A stretch of DNA of 64,000 bases from Aquanectria penicillioides (lineage: Eukaryota; Ascomycota; Sordariomycetes; Hypocreales; Nectriaceae), in the NCBI GenBank assembly GCA_003415625.1, contig PYIU01000003.1, forward strand, positions 1,736,001 to 1,800,000. The letters are read 5' to 3'. A program made the position numbers and the translations under genes. The notes under the pieces are model-generated. The model was not told the origin of the DNA, did no database searches, and saw nothing but the letters and a program-made list of their open reading frames with translations. Below are positions 49,748 through 62,187 of this stretch, piece by piece (within the stretch, counting starts at the first letter, position 1; each line of letters opens with the position of its first letter).

Positions 49748-52313
49748 ATGGCCGAAACTGAGATGGAAGTTGAAATTTCTAAGCCCCTTGGCCTGGATGG
49801 CCATATGGATGACGATCTCATCGACTTTGATACCGACATGGCGGACCAAAATGAGCCAACTTCACTCCACACAAACAACCCGGATGCGCCAGTCCAGGCT
49901 ATTGAAGAACAGGACGATATTATTCTAGATACGGAACATGTCGAGATCTATGAAGAGCAAGAAGCAGATGCTGTCATGAGCGAAGAAGTGGACTTGGGCG
50001 ACGTCGAGGAGACAATGAACGATGTGGACGAAGCAGGCGACGACGCAGTTGATACGGCTGAAGACGGTTACCGCGGTACAGACGGCGAAACATCGGCCCA
50101 GGAACCGAAACAAGAGGAAGAATTTGTGGAAATCTCGGATGATGTAAATGATGTCCTTGACGCCACAGAAACCTCGACCGTTGACAGGGTGCTCGATGAA
50201 GCCGACGCATCAGATCATGAGATTGACTACGACCTCGGCGCACATCCTGAGCATCAAGAGAACCCTGTAGATGTTGATTTGGGAGTTGAAGACGACCTAC
50301 AACCTGAAAATGATGAGCCTGCAGGCGAAGACTCGACTAAAGACGACGACTCAGAGGCGCTGGGAGAAGGAGGGGTAACCGAAAATCCAGAGGAAGCCCC
50401 TACTCGGCATGATGACAATCAACAATCGGCAGAAGAGGATGAGATTACTTATCATGAAGGTGAAGATACTCGGCCCGAGGAACTGTCAAATGAGGACGAT
50501 GAGCTGGCACCTTTCGGTAGTGCCGATGGTGTTGATAACAATGAAGATGAAGAGCCACTTCCTGCAAATGAAACCACCAGTAGCCAAGATGGACATGAAG
50601 TAGCGGAAGACCACGTTGCAACACACGACGAAGACGCGGGAAACGTTCAATTTGACGAGTACGATGTCTCCGCAGATGTAGTCGAGGAACATGATAATGA
50701 TCAAGAGGTTGCTGGCTCTGTACAAGATCTTTCGGGTACTGGTCAGAACTCAGCGGCAGCTTCTGAGAGTGGCTTCCCTGCAATCACGGTACAGTATAAA
50801 GGAGATGAGTTTCCGTTATTTTCTCACACCTCGGATGGTTTCTTTACAGAAACTTCCATACTGGATGAGACTATGGACAAATTGCTGTCGGGCTTCCGAG
50901 AAGAATTGGCAAATGAGATCTGCCATGAAGATGAACTGGTATTTCAAGTCGATGAGCTTGGGCTTGAATTTGCCGAGGTATGAAATCACCTGAGATATTC
51001 AAATATTCGGATGCTAACCAATGTCTAGTCGTCTTGGCGTGACTCCCTCTCTAGTGTCACTTTGCGTCAAATCCTTGAAATATTTGACTTACTGGTAAAA
51101 AATCAAGATCCAGACAGTTCTAGGTCATTGTACACATACCTTTTCACCAAGCCCTGCACAACTAAGCGTCTGGAATCCTTGATTGAAAGTGCAACCGCAG
51201 GCAAAGGCCTCGACGAAGTCATCCACCTCTTTGAGTCTCACGTCCCGGCAGTGACTAGTGTGCTTGGTCCTCATACCGGCGAGGACTCTGGCGGGCAATT
51301 GGATGAGTACGACACCCCGGCTGATGAGACCGACGAGACCCACCAAGAGAAGCCGCAGCATGAGACTGAGGATCCTGTAGAAGATGGTGATGCTTTGGAA
51401 CCATCCGCCCCTCATGGTGACAACAACGACGAGAGAGACGAAGAAGGCAATCAAGAAGTTACTGACGATGGTCTGGCTGAGGGTAATGATATCGAAACCA
51501 ATCCTGAGGATGCTGTCCCAGTCCCAGATGAGGGATCTGATGCAGCCGCGGAGGAGGAAAAGGATGAAACAAATGGTAAATCTGCCACTCTTCACCCCAG
51601 CCTATTTTCTGCTTGTTATTATCCTCACTTCTGCCTTTGTTCCCTTTGTGTAACAGGGCATGCCACGGATCATGACCGAGCAGAGGCAGGATTCCGACGG
51701 ACTCTCCAAGTTGGGCGATGTCTTGAGCGGAACGAAGCAAAAACAGAGAGGCCATTGCTTGGTCATGTCCTGACGAAGCACACACATACACATTCCGACC
51801 TGAGCGTCACATTTTCAACAAGAGAAGCTGACGAGATATTCCCAGCCCATGATGAGAGCGAATCTAACCCATTCATAAATCTTGAGCTCGACGACGAGGG
51901 AGCTGAGGATGAGGTCGACCTTGAAGTGGATGGCTATGCCGACGAACAGAACCAGGACGACCTGGATGTAACGAATGTGGGTACCGCAAATACGAGCACG
52001 ACAACGACACTCAAGGACGAGGACGAAACCGGCTCTATCATTGTTGATGTCAGTGCAGACATGGTTGCAGCTGAATCAACGGAACCAGCCGAAGCGACCA
52101 CTGAAGACGATCTGGGTGAGATAGATTGGAGAGACCAGCCCGGTGCTGAAGACGATGCTCCACGCCCAGCGTCTGCGGCCGGAAAACGAGCGAGGGGAGA
52201 AGATGATGAGGTCGATGCGGAAGATGAACAAGGTAAAGAAGAGTCCCATGCCATTCTATTTGGTTCGGAACCTTTACTAACATTCTCTAGACGTCAAGCG
52301 CCGTCGACCCTAA
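49748..52313 (+). CDS. Large acidic protein, function unknown
   Basis: I do not recognise the family. Exons 49748-50977, 51029-51575, 51657-52232 and 52291-52313 encode about 791 residues, extremely rich in Glu and Asp. Between two disordered acidic arms lies an ordered-looking core (about residues 340-490): FPAITVQYKGDEFPLFSHTS, then DELVFQVDELGLEFAESSWR across intron 1, then TLRQILEIFDLLVKNQDP and LYTYLFTKPCTTKRLESL. The C terminus has GEIDWRDQP and, completed by the last 23-nt exon, DVKRRRP, a likely nuclear localisation signal. Acidic arms around a compact core plus an NLS suggest a histone- or ribosome-related nuclear factor, but this is speculation. The segment coded at about 51657-51830 reads poorly and may hide a further intron. 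The ATG at 49748 is the first in frame. Confidence 0.75.
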
Positions 52314-53257
52314 GCACCCAAAACCCCAAACTAACATCCCCAACACGATGATGCCGTGGGCTTCACTCCAAGGCACCTCGAAAGCGAAACAAGGCAACTT
52401 GGTGAGAGTTTCTCTCAGTCAAATTATATGCCTTGACCCTATTCCTTTTCTCGACCCAATTCCCTCCTGAACTTAGTAAAGCAGATGTTCTGGTGGTAAG
52501 AAAACTACACGCCCCCACGACTCAATAATGAGCTTGGACTGGAAGATTTTTTATGATCAACTGCGACTACAGCAACATTTAGGTAGGTTGTTCAAACCAA
52601 TGCGTGACTAACACGACAGGGTCTTTGATATGACACAAACACCTGAACAGAAAACCACCGGGCACGGTCAACCTGTGGTTTCTTGACTATTCTATCCTAT
52701 TTGATTGTTCTTTATTGATGACGCCTTCGTCGATACCCCCTTTCCCTTTCAGATTAGCAGCACAGCACGGAACGGCAACGCTGGTCGGCATGAGACGCCG
52801 GTGGAATTGACCTTTTTTTGTATGATAGACGGTTTTCTGGGCGGTACGTGGCGTTGGATACCATTGTCCTGTAGGCAGGGCAAGGTAGGCAGGGAAGCAA
52901 ACGTTTTAATGGCTGGAGAACGAGCCTACCTAACAGGGAAACCCTATTTGCGGGGGCTGCCCTTGTGGATGAGTAGTTCCTTTGAGCTAAACGGATAGCT
53001 GGGCCATGCGGCGGTCAGGGCGAGAGGCCGTCAAACAGCCATGGTCACGACCGGAGTGGACCAAGCTGGTTTCTGGCGAGTTACCTCTAAGAGAGTTTAA
53101 CAACCGTTGCCATAATCAATTCGAATTCGTTAGTTGTATCATTCTGTTGCTCTCAGTCTGAAATCTTGTGTTGCTCAGTGCCAGTTGCGCTCCTTGCTAA
53201 CACATCATCATTCGTTACAACGGCTCGCAATGGGGTTTCCTGATTCAAGAACAGCCC
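52314..53257. other. Convergent 3' flanks
   Basis: Spacer between the acidic-protein gene and the GFA gene. Contains GTAGGCAGGGCAAGGTAGGC-type tracts near 52870-52940. No gene seen. Confidence 0.6.
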
Positions 53258-54381
53258 CTAGTCTCTCTTGCCCCAAAGCAAAAGCCCCTTCTCAAGAGAA
53301 TCGATTAAAGCTCTAGCCCTCTTTGCTTCGCTTCCGATTCGCCCCGTCTCTGTGTCTTCGGTAAAACTGACCCTTTCTGGCCACCAGTCTATCCAACTCT
53401 CGGCCCTTGCGCCCTCCTTGGCCCTCAATAACCCGACACTTACATCAATGAGGTCAGGCCGCCACTTATCATGCCAGAAGATAGTCGCTCCGCAACCTCC
53501 GCAAAATTCACGGAGGACATCCGGGGACGAGCGGTGGCTGGTTAACACACCGGAGGGCAGGGTGTCAAAGTCGAGGGGAACCGCAGTCTCGTTCCCGTCC
53601 GCGTCGGTGACGTGGAACACAATGTTTGCCCGGGGGACAAATGCCCAGGTTTGAATCTCAAAGCCGGAGATGAGACGGCACGAGCGGCATGCGCATGTTC
53701 CACCAAGATACTTGGTCCCGCCGGCCCGGATCCACCACTTCTCGTCGCCCGGATTCTGCGTGACGGCCGGGTCCGTGGTGCAGTACGGGCTGAGCACATC
53801 GGAAATATTAGATCTGGGCAAATAGCTTGCAGGATTAGGACGCGTGAGGTGAAAGCTGACTCGACCGCAAGCACAAGCAGCCTGGAGTTGTTCGTCCACC
53901 GAAGCTCCGGGATCAGTTGGTGCTTCAGGGCCCTGATCAAAGTCAAGGAGCTTCATATTTCGACCCTGAAATTCCGGGATCCACACCGAGCCGCCTCCAT
54001 CTCGGGTATCGGAAACGTGAAGGTGTGTTGCATATCGAGTCACGATAGAGCTGTCATCGGGGAGGCCTCAATGATAACGCCAGTAGCTAGTTCCCATTCG
54101 CGATCTGTGTGCTGGGCGGCCGTGCAACGGAATACATGGCAGCCGCAGGCTGAACAAAAGTATCTCGTCCATCCATCTGCTCCATTGTATTCCGAGACGC
54201 CGTGGGGAAGACTAGGGAGGGCGATGGGATAGTACGAGACACAGAGCAGGCCAGTTGAGTATCGGCAATCGTTGCAGTGGCAGAGAGACAAATCAAGCGG
54301 GGCATCAGAGGGACGCCTAGAAGCGACTAGCTGAGAGATGTTACCACATAGGCACGAGACTCGAAGAGATGGCGGCTCCAT
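53258..54381 (-). CDS. Tandem GFA/CENP-V-fold zinc protein (one-base frameshift)
   Basis: Protein with two glutathione-dependent formaldehyde-activating (Mss4-like/CENP-V) zinc folds in one chain, about 374 residues when repaired; family members may act on S-hydroxymethylglutathione but many are uncharacterised. Domain 1 (about 8-110) has zinc ligands SCLCGNIS, CHCNDCR and CSACGCHVF; domain 2 (about 160-320) has ACACGRVS, TCACRSCRL and EFCGGCGATIFWH. No intron is needed. The two domains lie in different frames: at the G4 run 54059-54062 on the plus strand (CCCC in the gene) one base is missing, after which DSSIVTRYATHLHVSDTRDG follows EAS in the repaired reading. Linker and both domains match the usual two-domain fungal architecture, so a real split gene is unlikely. 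Stop at 53258-53260. Confidence 0.82.
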
Positions 54382-56027
54382 GAGCGTGAGCGTGGTAGAT
54401 TCGCGTGAGCCACAAAGTGAAACCGCAGGTGCACGCAGCTATCGTAGAGAGAAAAGAAAATGCGGGGCTTTTCCTGGGCAATCCGTAATTAGAATCTCCA
54501 TTGTGGAGGGTGACATGCTGAATTGCTGATTGACATTGACGGCAAAAGTCAAGACCTGGTTTCGGCCGTGCAATGAATTTCAGGGGTTGAGAGTGGGTGC
54601 GACAAGCATCAACCCTGCCACAGTGGTTCGTCATTGGAGCCGGCCCTGAGTCTCCGAGATGGCGCTTGCGGTGGCTTGGCTATCGATGACGGCAAGGCAG
54701 GGAAAAGGAACGGGGACCTCAAGAAATAATATTTGAGAGAGAAAAAAAAAAGATGTCTCCTAGTGGTCCTTGCCTGGGACGGGGCTTGTTTTCAGTCTTG
54801 GGGAATTGGTCAAGGAAACCAGGGAGTGACCACAGGGATGTATCAATTGGGAGACGTTGCATGAGGGTCATGTCGCCATTTGATGGAAACGAGGTCCGTC
54901 CAGTAGTCAGTGGAACTAAAACCAATTACGCCCGGATGAGAGGTTCGTTTGACCATGAAGTGGCCTGGGAGGAGGATGTGAAGGCCAGTCTGGGATCAAG
55001 GGCAAGGCAGAGAGATTGTATCGAGAATACAACGAGGCTGCCTAGCCCAGGCGAGGGTGGGAATGAGAGGGGATGATGGGTTGTGATTCCGTCGCGCGAG
55101 ACTGGGATGTAATATTGAGGATTACGCATATCTCAAGGGAGCAGGATTAGATGTAGTGGGTTGGCCCAGTTTGGAATGTATCGGCCAATTCTAAACGCGA
55201 GGCCTTCATCGGGTCGATCTGACCCTGGCGTCCCTTGTCTCGCGCGGGCGGTATCCGTAAGGCAATCGCCGCGCGCGCCCTGACGATCCGCGCTACTGTC
55301 ATAGTCCTGAACTGGAGATGATGACCAGAGAGCATTGGGCTAGGTAGATAGCAAGGCAAGATAAACTCAATTGAGCACTGTCAGCAGTCAAGTATCGGCA
55401 CCACCATCAACCCAAAGCGCGTTCCAGAACTGCAACTATTGAGTACCAAGGTGGTGTCGCCTTAGTGGGAATGGGCGTCAGTCTGGGCCCTCCACCTCGT
55501 GCAGGAGCTGACTGGTAAGTGGTTGATGATTTGTTTGTTTTTTCCCTTCCCACTGGGGGCAAACTATTAGATGCTCGTGCAGCACACCGCGTACCTCGGC
55601 CGGACACGACGACACGGGCGAGCCGCTAAAGGGGCAGTGAGAATGGCCAGCGCGTATGTATGGCTGACGCGGACGGCGGACACGAGGAAATCTGCATGGA
55701 AGAAAAAGAACTGGGACAAAGACAAGGGCAAGGCCTTGTGCGTGCTCAGTCAGGGCAGCCGAGATCTCTGGGAGAGACGCTTGTGGCGGTGCAGAGTTGC
55801 GGCAAGGGCGCCATGGTTCTCTTGTCAAGGAGATAAGCTACCGACTGCCTGAGTCAAAGAGGAGGGAGACCAAAGGACAGCCGTTGCAATGAGTCGCATA
55901 TGCTTCTCTTGGTCGATGTGCAACCTAGACGATGAGGATGGAAACCCAATCTCGTCTACGACGTCTTGTGCATGTGACGGCATATGTGACGCTCCTGCGT
56001 CGGGCATCTGTCTCATCCCCATTGAAG

Positions 56028-56044
56028 AAAAAAAAAAAAAAAAA
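56028..56044 (+). repeat. A17 homopolymer
   Basis: Uninterrupted A run, non-coding. Confidence 0.88.
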
Positions 56045-56430
56045 GAGGCAGGAGCACGGAGTAGTGTGTGTGCCTTACCCGCTGGACCTGGACCTGATTA
56101 TCCAGTGGGTTCAGTGGGTGGTTGCAGCAGCAGGATTGGCACCATTAGCTCAGGGGAAGAAAAAAAAAAAAGTCGGTACATCGTGGAGCGAGCATTGAGC
56201 AACATCAAACGAAGTACCCCCCGGATGAGGTTTTCAGGCAGCCGCATTCTCCCAAACAGGTGCTTACGACGAAACCCTTCTGTAGACCCCGCACCCTGAC
56301 CAGGTCTCTTCTATGGTAGCTCTGAGTTTGGATGAGTAAAGATTGATTGAAAGAAAAAAGGACCATCCTGAGGAGGGAGAAAAGAGGACCAAAAAAAATA
56401 TAGAGAGAGAGAGAGAGCCACATCCATAAT

Positions 56431-56455
56431 AAAAAAAAAACCCCCCCCAAAAAAA
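56431..56455 (+). repeat. A10-C8-A7 compound homopolymer
   Basis: Three adjoining homopolymers directly after a GA microsatellite (56402-56417). Such runs are also prone to length error in assemblies. Confidence 0.85.
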
Positions 56456-56976
56456 TCTGTGCCTGGCTCTCATGTCAGGTGCAACCCCTACCTCAAGCAT
56501 TGGTGTCTGTGTCAGCGGTCTGTGTTGTGTGCGTTACTACGTCTGTGTCAGCGGGATGGAGCTGGCGCCAGCTGGTGCATTGTCTGGGGGAGGAGGAGCC
56601 GCTGGCCTTCAGGACATCTCAGGGTAGAATGCACCAAGTTTCAGAGGGTGAGTAACACCCCTGCCGTCGTGGGCCGTCCCTGGAGCTGGGAGACCCGCAG
56701 AAGGTGGAGAAAGACTTCCAACACAGCCTTCGTCGTCCCCAGAGCTGGCGGACTAGTGGCACAGTGGGCACCAGTGGAGACGTTGGAGTGCGAATACAGC
56801 GGGCTCGGGGAGGTGAGATGTGCTGAGGTGAGGTGTCCTCCCCAATTTTGCCCAGTGAAAGCAGGTACTTCGTACTTACGCCAGGCCCGGATTCCCTACG
56901 ACGCCGGGTGCTGGCCTGAGCCTTGGCTCTTTCAGGTCGCTCCCTGCCTAGGTACTTACCTGAGAAGTGCTGTTAC

Positions 56977-57028
56977 GTACCTACCTACCAGCCTTGCCGG
57001 CGCACCTGGCACCCAGGTAGGTAGGTAC
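56977..57028. repeat. Perfect 13-bp inverted repeat of TACC/GGTA units
   Basis: GTACCTACCTACC at 56977-56989 and GGTAGGTAGGTAC at 57016-57028 are exact reverse complements with a 26-base loop. It belongs to the class of CCTACC tracts that recur in the spacers. Confidence 0.8.
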
Positions 57029-57120
57029 TTAGGGATCGAGGGAGATCCGACAGCAGCCACATTGCTACAAGGTACGGAGTACTTACGGATACATGCCAAG
57101 GTGATACCTACCAGGTTTGC

Positions 57121-57153
57121 CCTCTCTCTCACTCTCTCACTCTCTCTCTCTCA
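57121..57153 (+). repeat. (TC)n microsatellite
   Basis: Interrupted CT dinucleotides, non-coding. Confidence 0.85.
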
Positions 57154-57382
57154 CCTGGGATGCATGGAGAGTTTGGCTACCTGCCCACGAGGATGGATGC
57201 ATCCTGAAAGTACTTTACAGTTTGTCCCATTTAGTTCAGCCTCACTTCTCACCCCGTGTCATTCCCCTCAGCTGGCCTTGCGGTGCATATCCACCGTATC
57301 TTCCTGACAGCAGCATTGCATTCGCCTCTTCGTTGTTCCCCCCATCCTCACTAAGCACCAAGCCCAGCCTCGTGTTCTTCGT

Positions 57383-57408
57383 CCGCGCCGCCGCCGCCGC
57401 CGCCGCCC
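57383..57408 (+). repeat. (GCC)n microsatellite
   Basis: Eight or so GCC units in the leader region upstream of the NIPA gene. Confidence 0.85.
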
Positions 57409-58193
57409 ACACACCACGCACCCCTGCTGGTCCCCGTCAAGAGTCGTCTCCCGCACTCGCACACACCACTAACAAGAAGCGCCCACCACCTGGGTCACCC
57501 TTGACTAAGGTACCCTGAGGCCCTTGTGTACTGGCCAGGCTGGGGCTAACTCTATAGTACCTCCACACGGGCACTCTCCGCCCTCCGTACCACCTGCACA
57601 TCGTGCTGTGCCCCCGTGCCTCCGACTACCACCCAATCCCCCGTGTTCCCTTCCCCAGCGCCGCCCTCAGCACATCTGCAGCAGTATCCAGCCAAGCTGT
57701 CCCTTTTCCTTTGCATCGCATCGCATCGTATCGCTCCGACACCGCGTCTCCTTCTCACCGCGCCCTTAACGCGATCAATAGACGAAGAACTCGACGACTA
57801 CTCACGACTACCACGATCACGAGCCTGCAATCTTCGCCTCCATCCACTCGAGACGTCGCGAACCGCACGACTTGTCCCCCTCCACCATAATCATCACCAC
57901 CCCCTGCGCCACCAGCGAACATCACATCAACCTCAGCGGCTTCTTCATGCCTCGTTACTGAAGCCTAGAGATTTTCACCTCGTCGACGTTCTCTCCTACA
58001 TCATCCCTCCCCTCACCTTCGTTTTTCCACCGACCGCTCTTCTCGCCCGGCGCGAGCCCTTGATCAGCTCAACCCGGTACCACTCGCCCAGCCCAGCCTC
58101 GTCGCTCTCTCGACCCTCCTCTGAGGCGCATTCAAACTCGTCGTCAACCACCCCAACCGTCGCCTTGTCGCTCTACTACACTCACTATCTGCC

Positions 58194-59870
58194 ATGATTG
58201 AGGACAAGTAAGCCTTCCCCCCGGTTCGGCTGCGCTGCTTGCTCGCCGCCGATGTCCTCTCATACTTGCTCTGCCACATCTCAAGGAAGCCTGCCATACC
58301 GTCCCCGTTCGCTAACACTACTATTTTTCAAGGTACATTGGTCTGGCTCTTGCCATGGCCTCGGCTCTTGCCATCGGTAAGCTTTCGATGAGAAAAAAAA
58401 AACACTCTCTGAGCTGCACCATTGCTAACTTGCTTCCCAGGTACAAGTTTTGTCATCACTAAAAAGGTTCGTAGACTGAACTCGCATAACAGGGAGCGAA
58501 CCCTGGGGTTCCATATCGATCCTGAATGGCTGGAACCCGACTTCTTCATAGGCCATTCTGCTGACTGCCGCACACAGGGATTGAATCAAGCAGGAGAGCG
58601 TCATGGTTTTGAAGGTGAAGGTTTCGTGTATTTGCGAAACCCGTTGTGGTGGGCTGGTATCGCAACTTGTGAGTAGCCGGCATTTTCGTGCCGTTGCGTA
58701 CAACATGCTGACTCGAGATGCAACCTAGTGGCTACAGGAGAAGTCTGCAACTTTGCTGCGTACGCTTTCGCTCCTGCTATCCTCGTTACCCCTCTGGGAG
58801 CCCTCAGTGTTCTCATTGGCGCTGTCCTAGGCTCTTACTTCCTGAATGAAGAGCTGGGAACCTTGGGCAAGCTCGGAAGTGCTATTTGCCTTATTGGCGC
58901 TGTCGTCATTGTTCTTCACGCACCCCCAGATGAGGAAATCCAGACAATTGATCAGATTCTTCACTACGCCATTCAGCCAGGTAAGCTCTAGCAGAGTTGG
59001 TGGTCAGGTTCCCAAAGAGGAAATCATCTGACTCGAGATCATAGGCTTTCTTCTTTACGCCATTGCTGTCGTCTCCTTCGCCATCTTCATGATCTACAAG
59101 ATCGCCCCTATCCACGGCAAGAAGAACGCTCTCATTTACCTTTCGATCTGCTCGACCGTCGGCTCCATTTCTGTGATGTCCGTTAAGGCTTTTGGAATCG
59201 CTCTCAAACTCACCTTTGCTGGCAACAACCAGTTTTCCCACCCTTCAACCTACGTCTTCATGATTCTCACAGCCGTCTGCATCGTTACTCAGATGAACTA
59301 CTTCAACAAGGCGCTAGCCTGCTTTCCCACTAACATGTAAGTCGCAAGAACCCTTTGTCATCGCAGAATAGCCACTCACCCCTCCTGTCCAGTGTTAACC
59401 CCCTCTACTACGTGACTTTCACGACCGCTACCCTCTGTGCCTCATTCATCCTTTTCAGCGGCTTCAACACGACCGATCCCGTCAACACTCTTTCGCTTCT
59501 TTGCGGCTTCTTGATCACATTCACTGGCGTCTACCTGCTCAACCTTTCTAGGGGTGACCCTCACGGACACAAGCTTACTGCGGGCCGAGGAGGATCTGAT
59601 GCTGTTGCTACCGACATGGTGTCTGGCCTCCAGACTCGTCTGAGCATGCAGTCCCGACGAAGCGGCGACCCTTCGCGACACAGCGTAAGCAGCTTGCACG
59701 GTGACCGAGAAGGCCTGATCCGCGCCTATGATGAAGAGGAGGCCAACGGCTTTGCCCTTACCGATCTTGCTGAGGACAGTGAAGATGATATGCGTCGTGC
59801 CAATGGCGCCAATGGCAAACACTATGAAAACGGCATCGAGCTTAATAACCGCAAGGGTGGTGACAGGTAA
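58194..59870 (+). CDS. NIPA-type magnesium transporter (DUF803)
   Basis: Multi-pass membrane protein of the NIPA/DUF803 family, members of which carry Mg2+ in animals. Seven exons: 58194-58207, 58333-58376, 58441-58466, 58578-58668, 58729-58980, 59045-59336 and 59393-59870, giving 398 residues in phase throughout. Nine hydrophobic helices are seen, starting YIGLALAMASALAIGTSFVI. Family hallmarks include GTSFVITKKGLNQA, LRNPLWWAG, GEVCNFAAYAFAPAILVTPL, GALSVLIGAVLGSYFLNE and NYFNKALACF. The hydrophilic C-terminal tail (about residues 315-398) is Arg/Ser-rich, then acidic, and probably cytosolic. First coding exons are very small (14, 44 and 26 nt). Location (plasma membrane or endosome) is inferred. 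Confidence 0.92.
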
Positions 59871-61179
59871 TTGTACTTGGGATAGCATCGATGTTCCCTT
59901 TTATGCGAGGGGAAAGCACAGATACCACCAGAGGCATGCAATGTGCCTTGTGCTTTTCGCTCTGAATTTCCATCTTATCCATCATCTCTTGGGAACACCA
60001 TTGTACATTTTCGACACCATCTTATCGAGCGGAGACTGCTCGGATCATGGCTAAATGCTTTTGATGATTAATACCTAAACCGCAATACCACGGGACTCGA
60101 AGGTGCGGGTGCCACCGCCCAAAGTTGCGCGTGAAGGCTGGGTCTCGGGAGCAGATGGGGTGTGTATTGTCTACTACTACCGGAGTATTACGGACACGGT
60201 CTTGGGAGGCGTTGGCGGGATCTGTATCTGAGCCAGGAAGCTGGCTCTCCTTGTACGATACTAGGCTGCATGACATGAAAGGAGGCGGGATGACATCAAG
60301 ATATCCTGCCCTACTTCTGTACGCTGTATTGGGGCTGCACAGGATACGGGAGGGTCTTGACCACGAGAAGATATACCGGCATCACTGCTGCTTTCGAATT
60401 GGGAATATTAAGAGAAACTGGATTGGGATGTTGTAGAATTTGTTGTTTGATCAAGTCGCAGGGCTTTTTTTTTTTTTTTTTTTTTGATGGGTTGGTTGGT
60501 AACCGGTTGAGATCGTTTGCGCTGAAGGTCACTTTGAATTGTTCGAAAATTGGGGAGCAGGTAGACAAAGAGTTTCCAGATACCATAAAAAAAAAAGAAA
60601 AACTACACAAAAACCAAAGAACGAGAACCCCAGCTTGATGCTGTCACAATGACCGCATTGAAAGGGTTTACTAGACATTTGTTAATAGTTGTTGCATATC
60701 TGCTTATATGCATACTATGTAAGGAGGGGAGGGGGTTGGGGTTGGTTTCTGATTGTTTTTACTTGCTAGTTAGCTGAGCCTGGCCAGCGAGCAACAAAAT
60801 AGAGCAAGGACACCAGATCTCGGTTCTTGCACCTGCGTGGGAGTTTGCGGATACGAGTATTCGAAACAGGCTGCCTTCTCAGGGTTCTATCTAAACTACA
60901 TGTCGGTCACAAAGTGCATGCCACACAAGATTATACAAGGGGCACGAATAAACATGGGCTGTTGTTGGTAGACAGAAGACACGGGTCTTGCACGTGTCAT
61001 CAGAATCTCGGGTCTCATATTTTCTTTTATGCTTTGCCTACCATTACAAGCAAGAATGAAACCGTCCGTGCCCTTTAGCAGATGCAAATGATCAATTGAC
61101 GCCTGAGTAGACCTCCGTCCTCAACCACTTTCCCAGCTCCATCATCTCATCAAACCACGGGGGATATCAAGGGAACAGC
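59871..61179. other. Convergent 3' flanks
   Basis: Spacer between the NIPA gene and the S3 ribosomal protein gene, with a T21 run (60465-60485). No gene seen. Confidence 0.6.
60465..60485 (+). repeat. T21 homopolymer
   Basis: Uninterrupted T run, non-coding. Confidence 0.9.
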
Positions 61180-62187
61180 CTATTGCTCAGCAGGCTCGGC
61201 ACCCTCAGCACCCTCCTGCTGCTCAGCCACTCGCGCATCCTGAGCGGCCTGGGCCTGGGCGGCCTTAGCGCCGTAGTCCTGGCTCACGGGCTGGAGGACA
61301 GCCTGCTCCTCCTTGGGCTCGATGATGGTAACGGCATCGGGGAGAGCCTTCTGGGGACCGGCCTTGCCCTCGGGGTCAGCACCACGCATGATCTTGACCT
61401 TGATACCGAGAACACCCTGTCGGAGAAGAACGTGGCGGGTAGCGGTGTCGATGAAGTCCTTAGCGGGCTGACCGGAGTGGATCATGAAGCCGTCGGTGAA
61501 CTTCATGGACTTGGCACGAGCAGCACGGAGCTTGCCGGAGACGACGACCTCGCAACCCTTGGCGCCGGACTCCATGATGAAGCGGAGGACACCATAGCAG
61601 GCACGACGGACGGCAAGACCGTTGAGGAGCTTGTAGCGGAGGGACTCGCACTGAGCGACGGCGGACAGACCACGGTTCTGGACCTTGGCGGCGTAGAGAG
61701 AGACAGAGTTCTCGGGGAACTTGAATCGCTTCTGGATGAGCGAGGTGAGCTCACGGATGCGGCGACCCTGCTCGCCGAGAACCTCCTGGGTGTGGGTGGC
61801 ACGGATGATGATATCGGTGACGGTGGGGGTGACGCGGACCTCGACGCCGGAGTAGCCCTCCTCAGCCAGCTCGCGCTGGAAGAACTCGTTGAGCTCGGCG
61901 TAGAAGACACCGTCGGCGACGAACTTTCTCCTCTTGGAGCTGCAAAATTGGATGAAAAGTCAGCATATCTGATTCCTGTCGCAGTGGCCCGAAAGCGATG
62001 TTTTAGGTGATGGGAAGGAGGGAAAAAAATTCAGGAAAATGTGTTCGCACAACAGCGGGGTGCCAGACGGACGACAAGACGAAATTATTATAACATCGAA
62101 TCGAGGCCACGGCGAGGACGGAGAGAGTGCTTGAGGTATGAGTACGCAATGGGAGAAAACTCACATCTGAGCACCAGGGTGAGCCAT
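61180..62187 (-). CDS. rps3: 40S ribosomal protein S3 (uS3)
   Basis: Component of the small ribosomal subunit at the mRNA entry site. Minus-strand exons 62187-62165 and 61939-61180 encode 260 residues; the 225-nt intron (61940-62164) follows the 23-nt first coding exon, typical of fungal ribosomal protein genes. The N terminus reads [20 protein letters not shown]. The KH type-2 domain (about 20-92) includes [20 protein letters not shown], and the C-terminal S3 domain includes [20 protein letters not shown] and [20 protein letters not shown]. The tail is Ala/Glu/Gln-rich. Codon use is strongly biased to C-ending codons, as expected for a highly expressed gene. Confidence 0.97.

Larger units (their letters stand above)
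54382..58193. other. 3.8 kb divergent spacer and NIPA leader
   Basis: No gene supported. It holds an A17 run (56028-56044), an A10-C8-A7 run (56431-56455), a 13-bp inverted repeat (56977-57028), a TC microsatellite (57121-57153), a GCC repeat (57383-57408) and a C-rich leader before the transporter gene. Confidence 0.55.

Noticed and set aside
53612..54232. 206-codon plus-strand frame
   Set aside because: Antisense to the GFA gene and crosses its frameshift.
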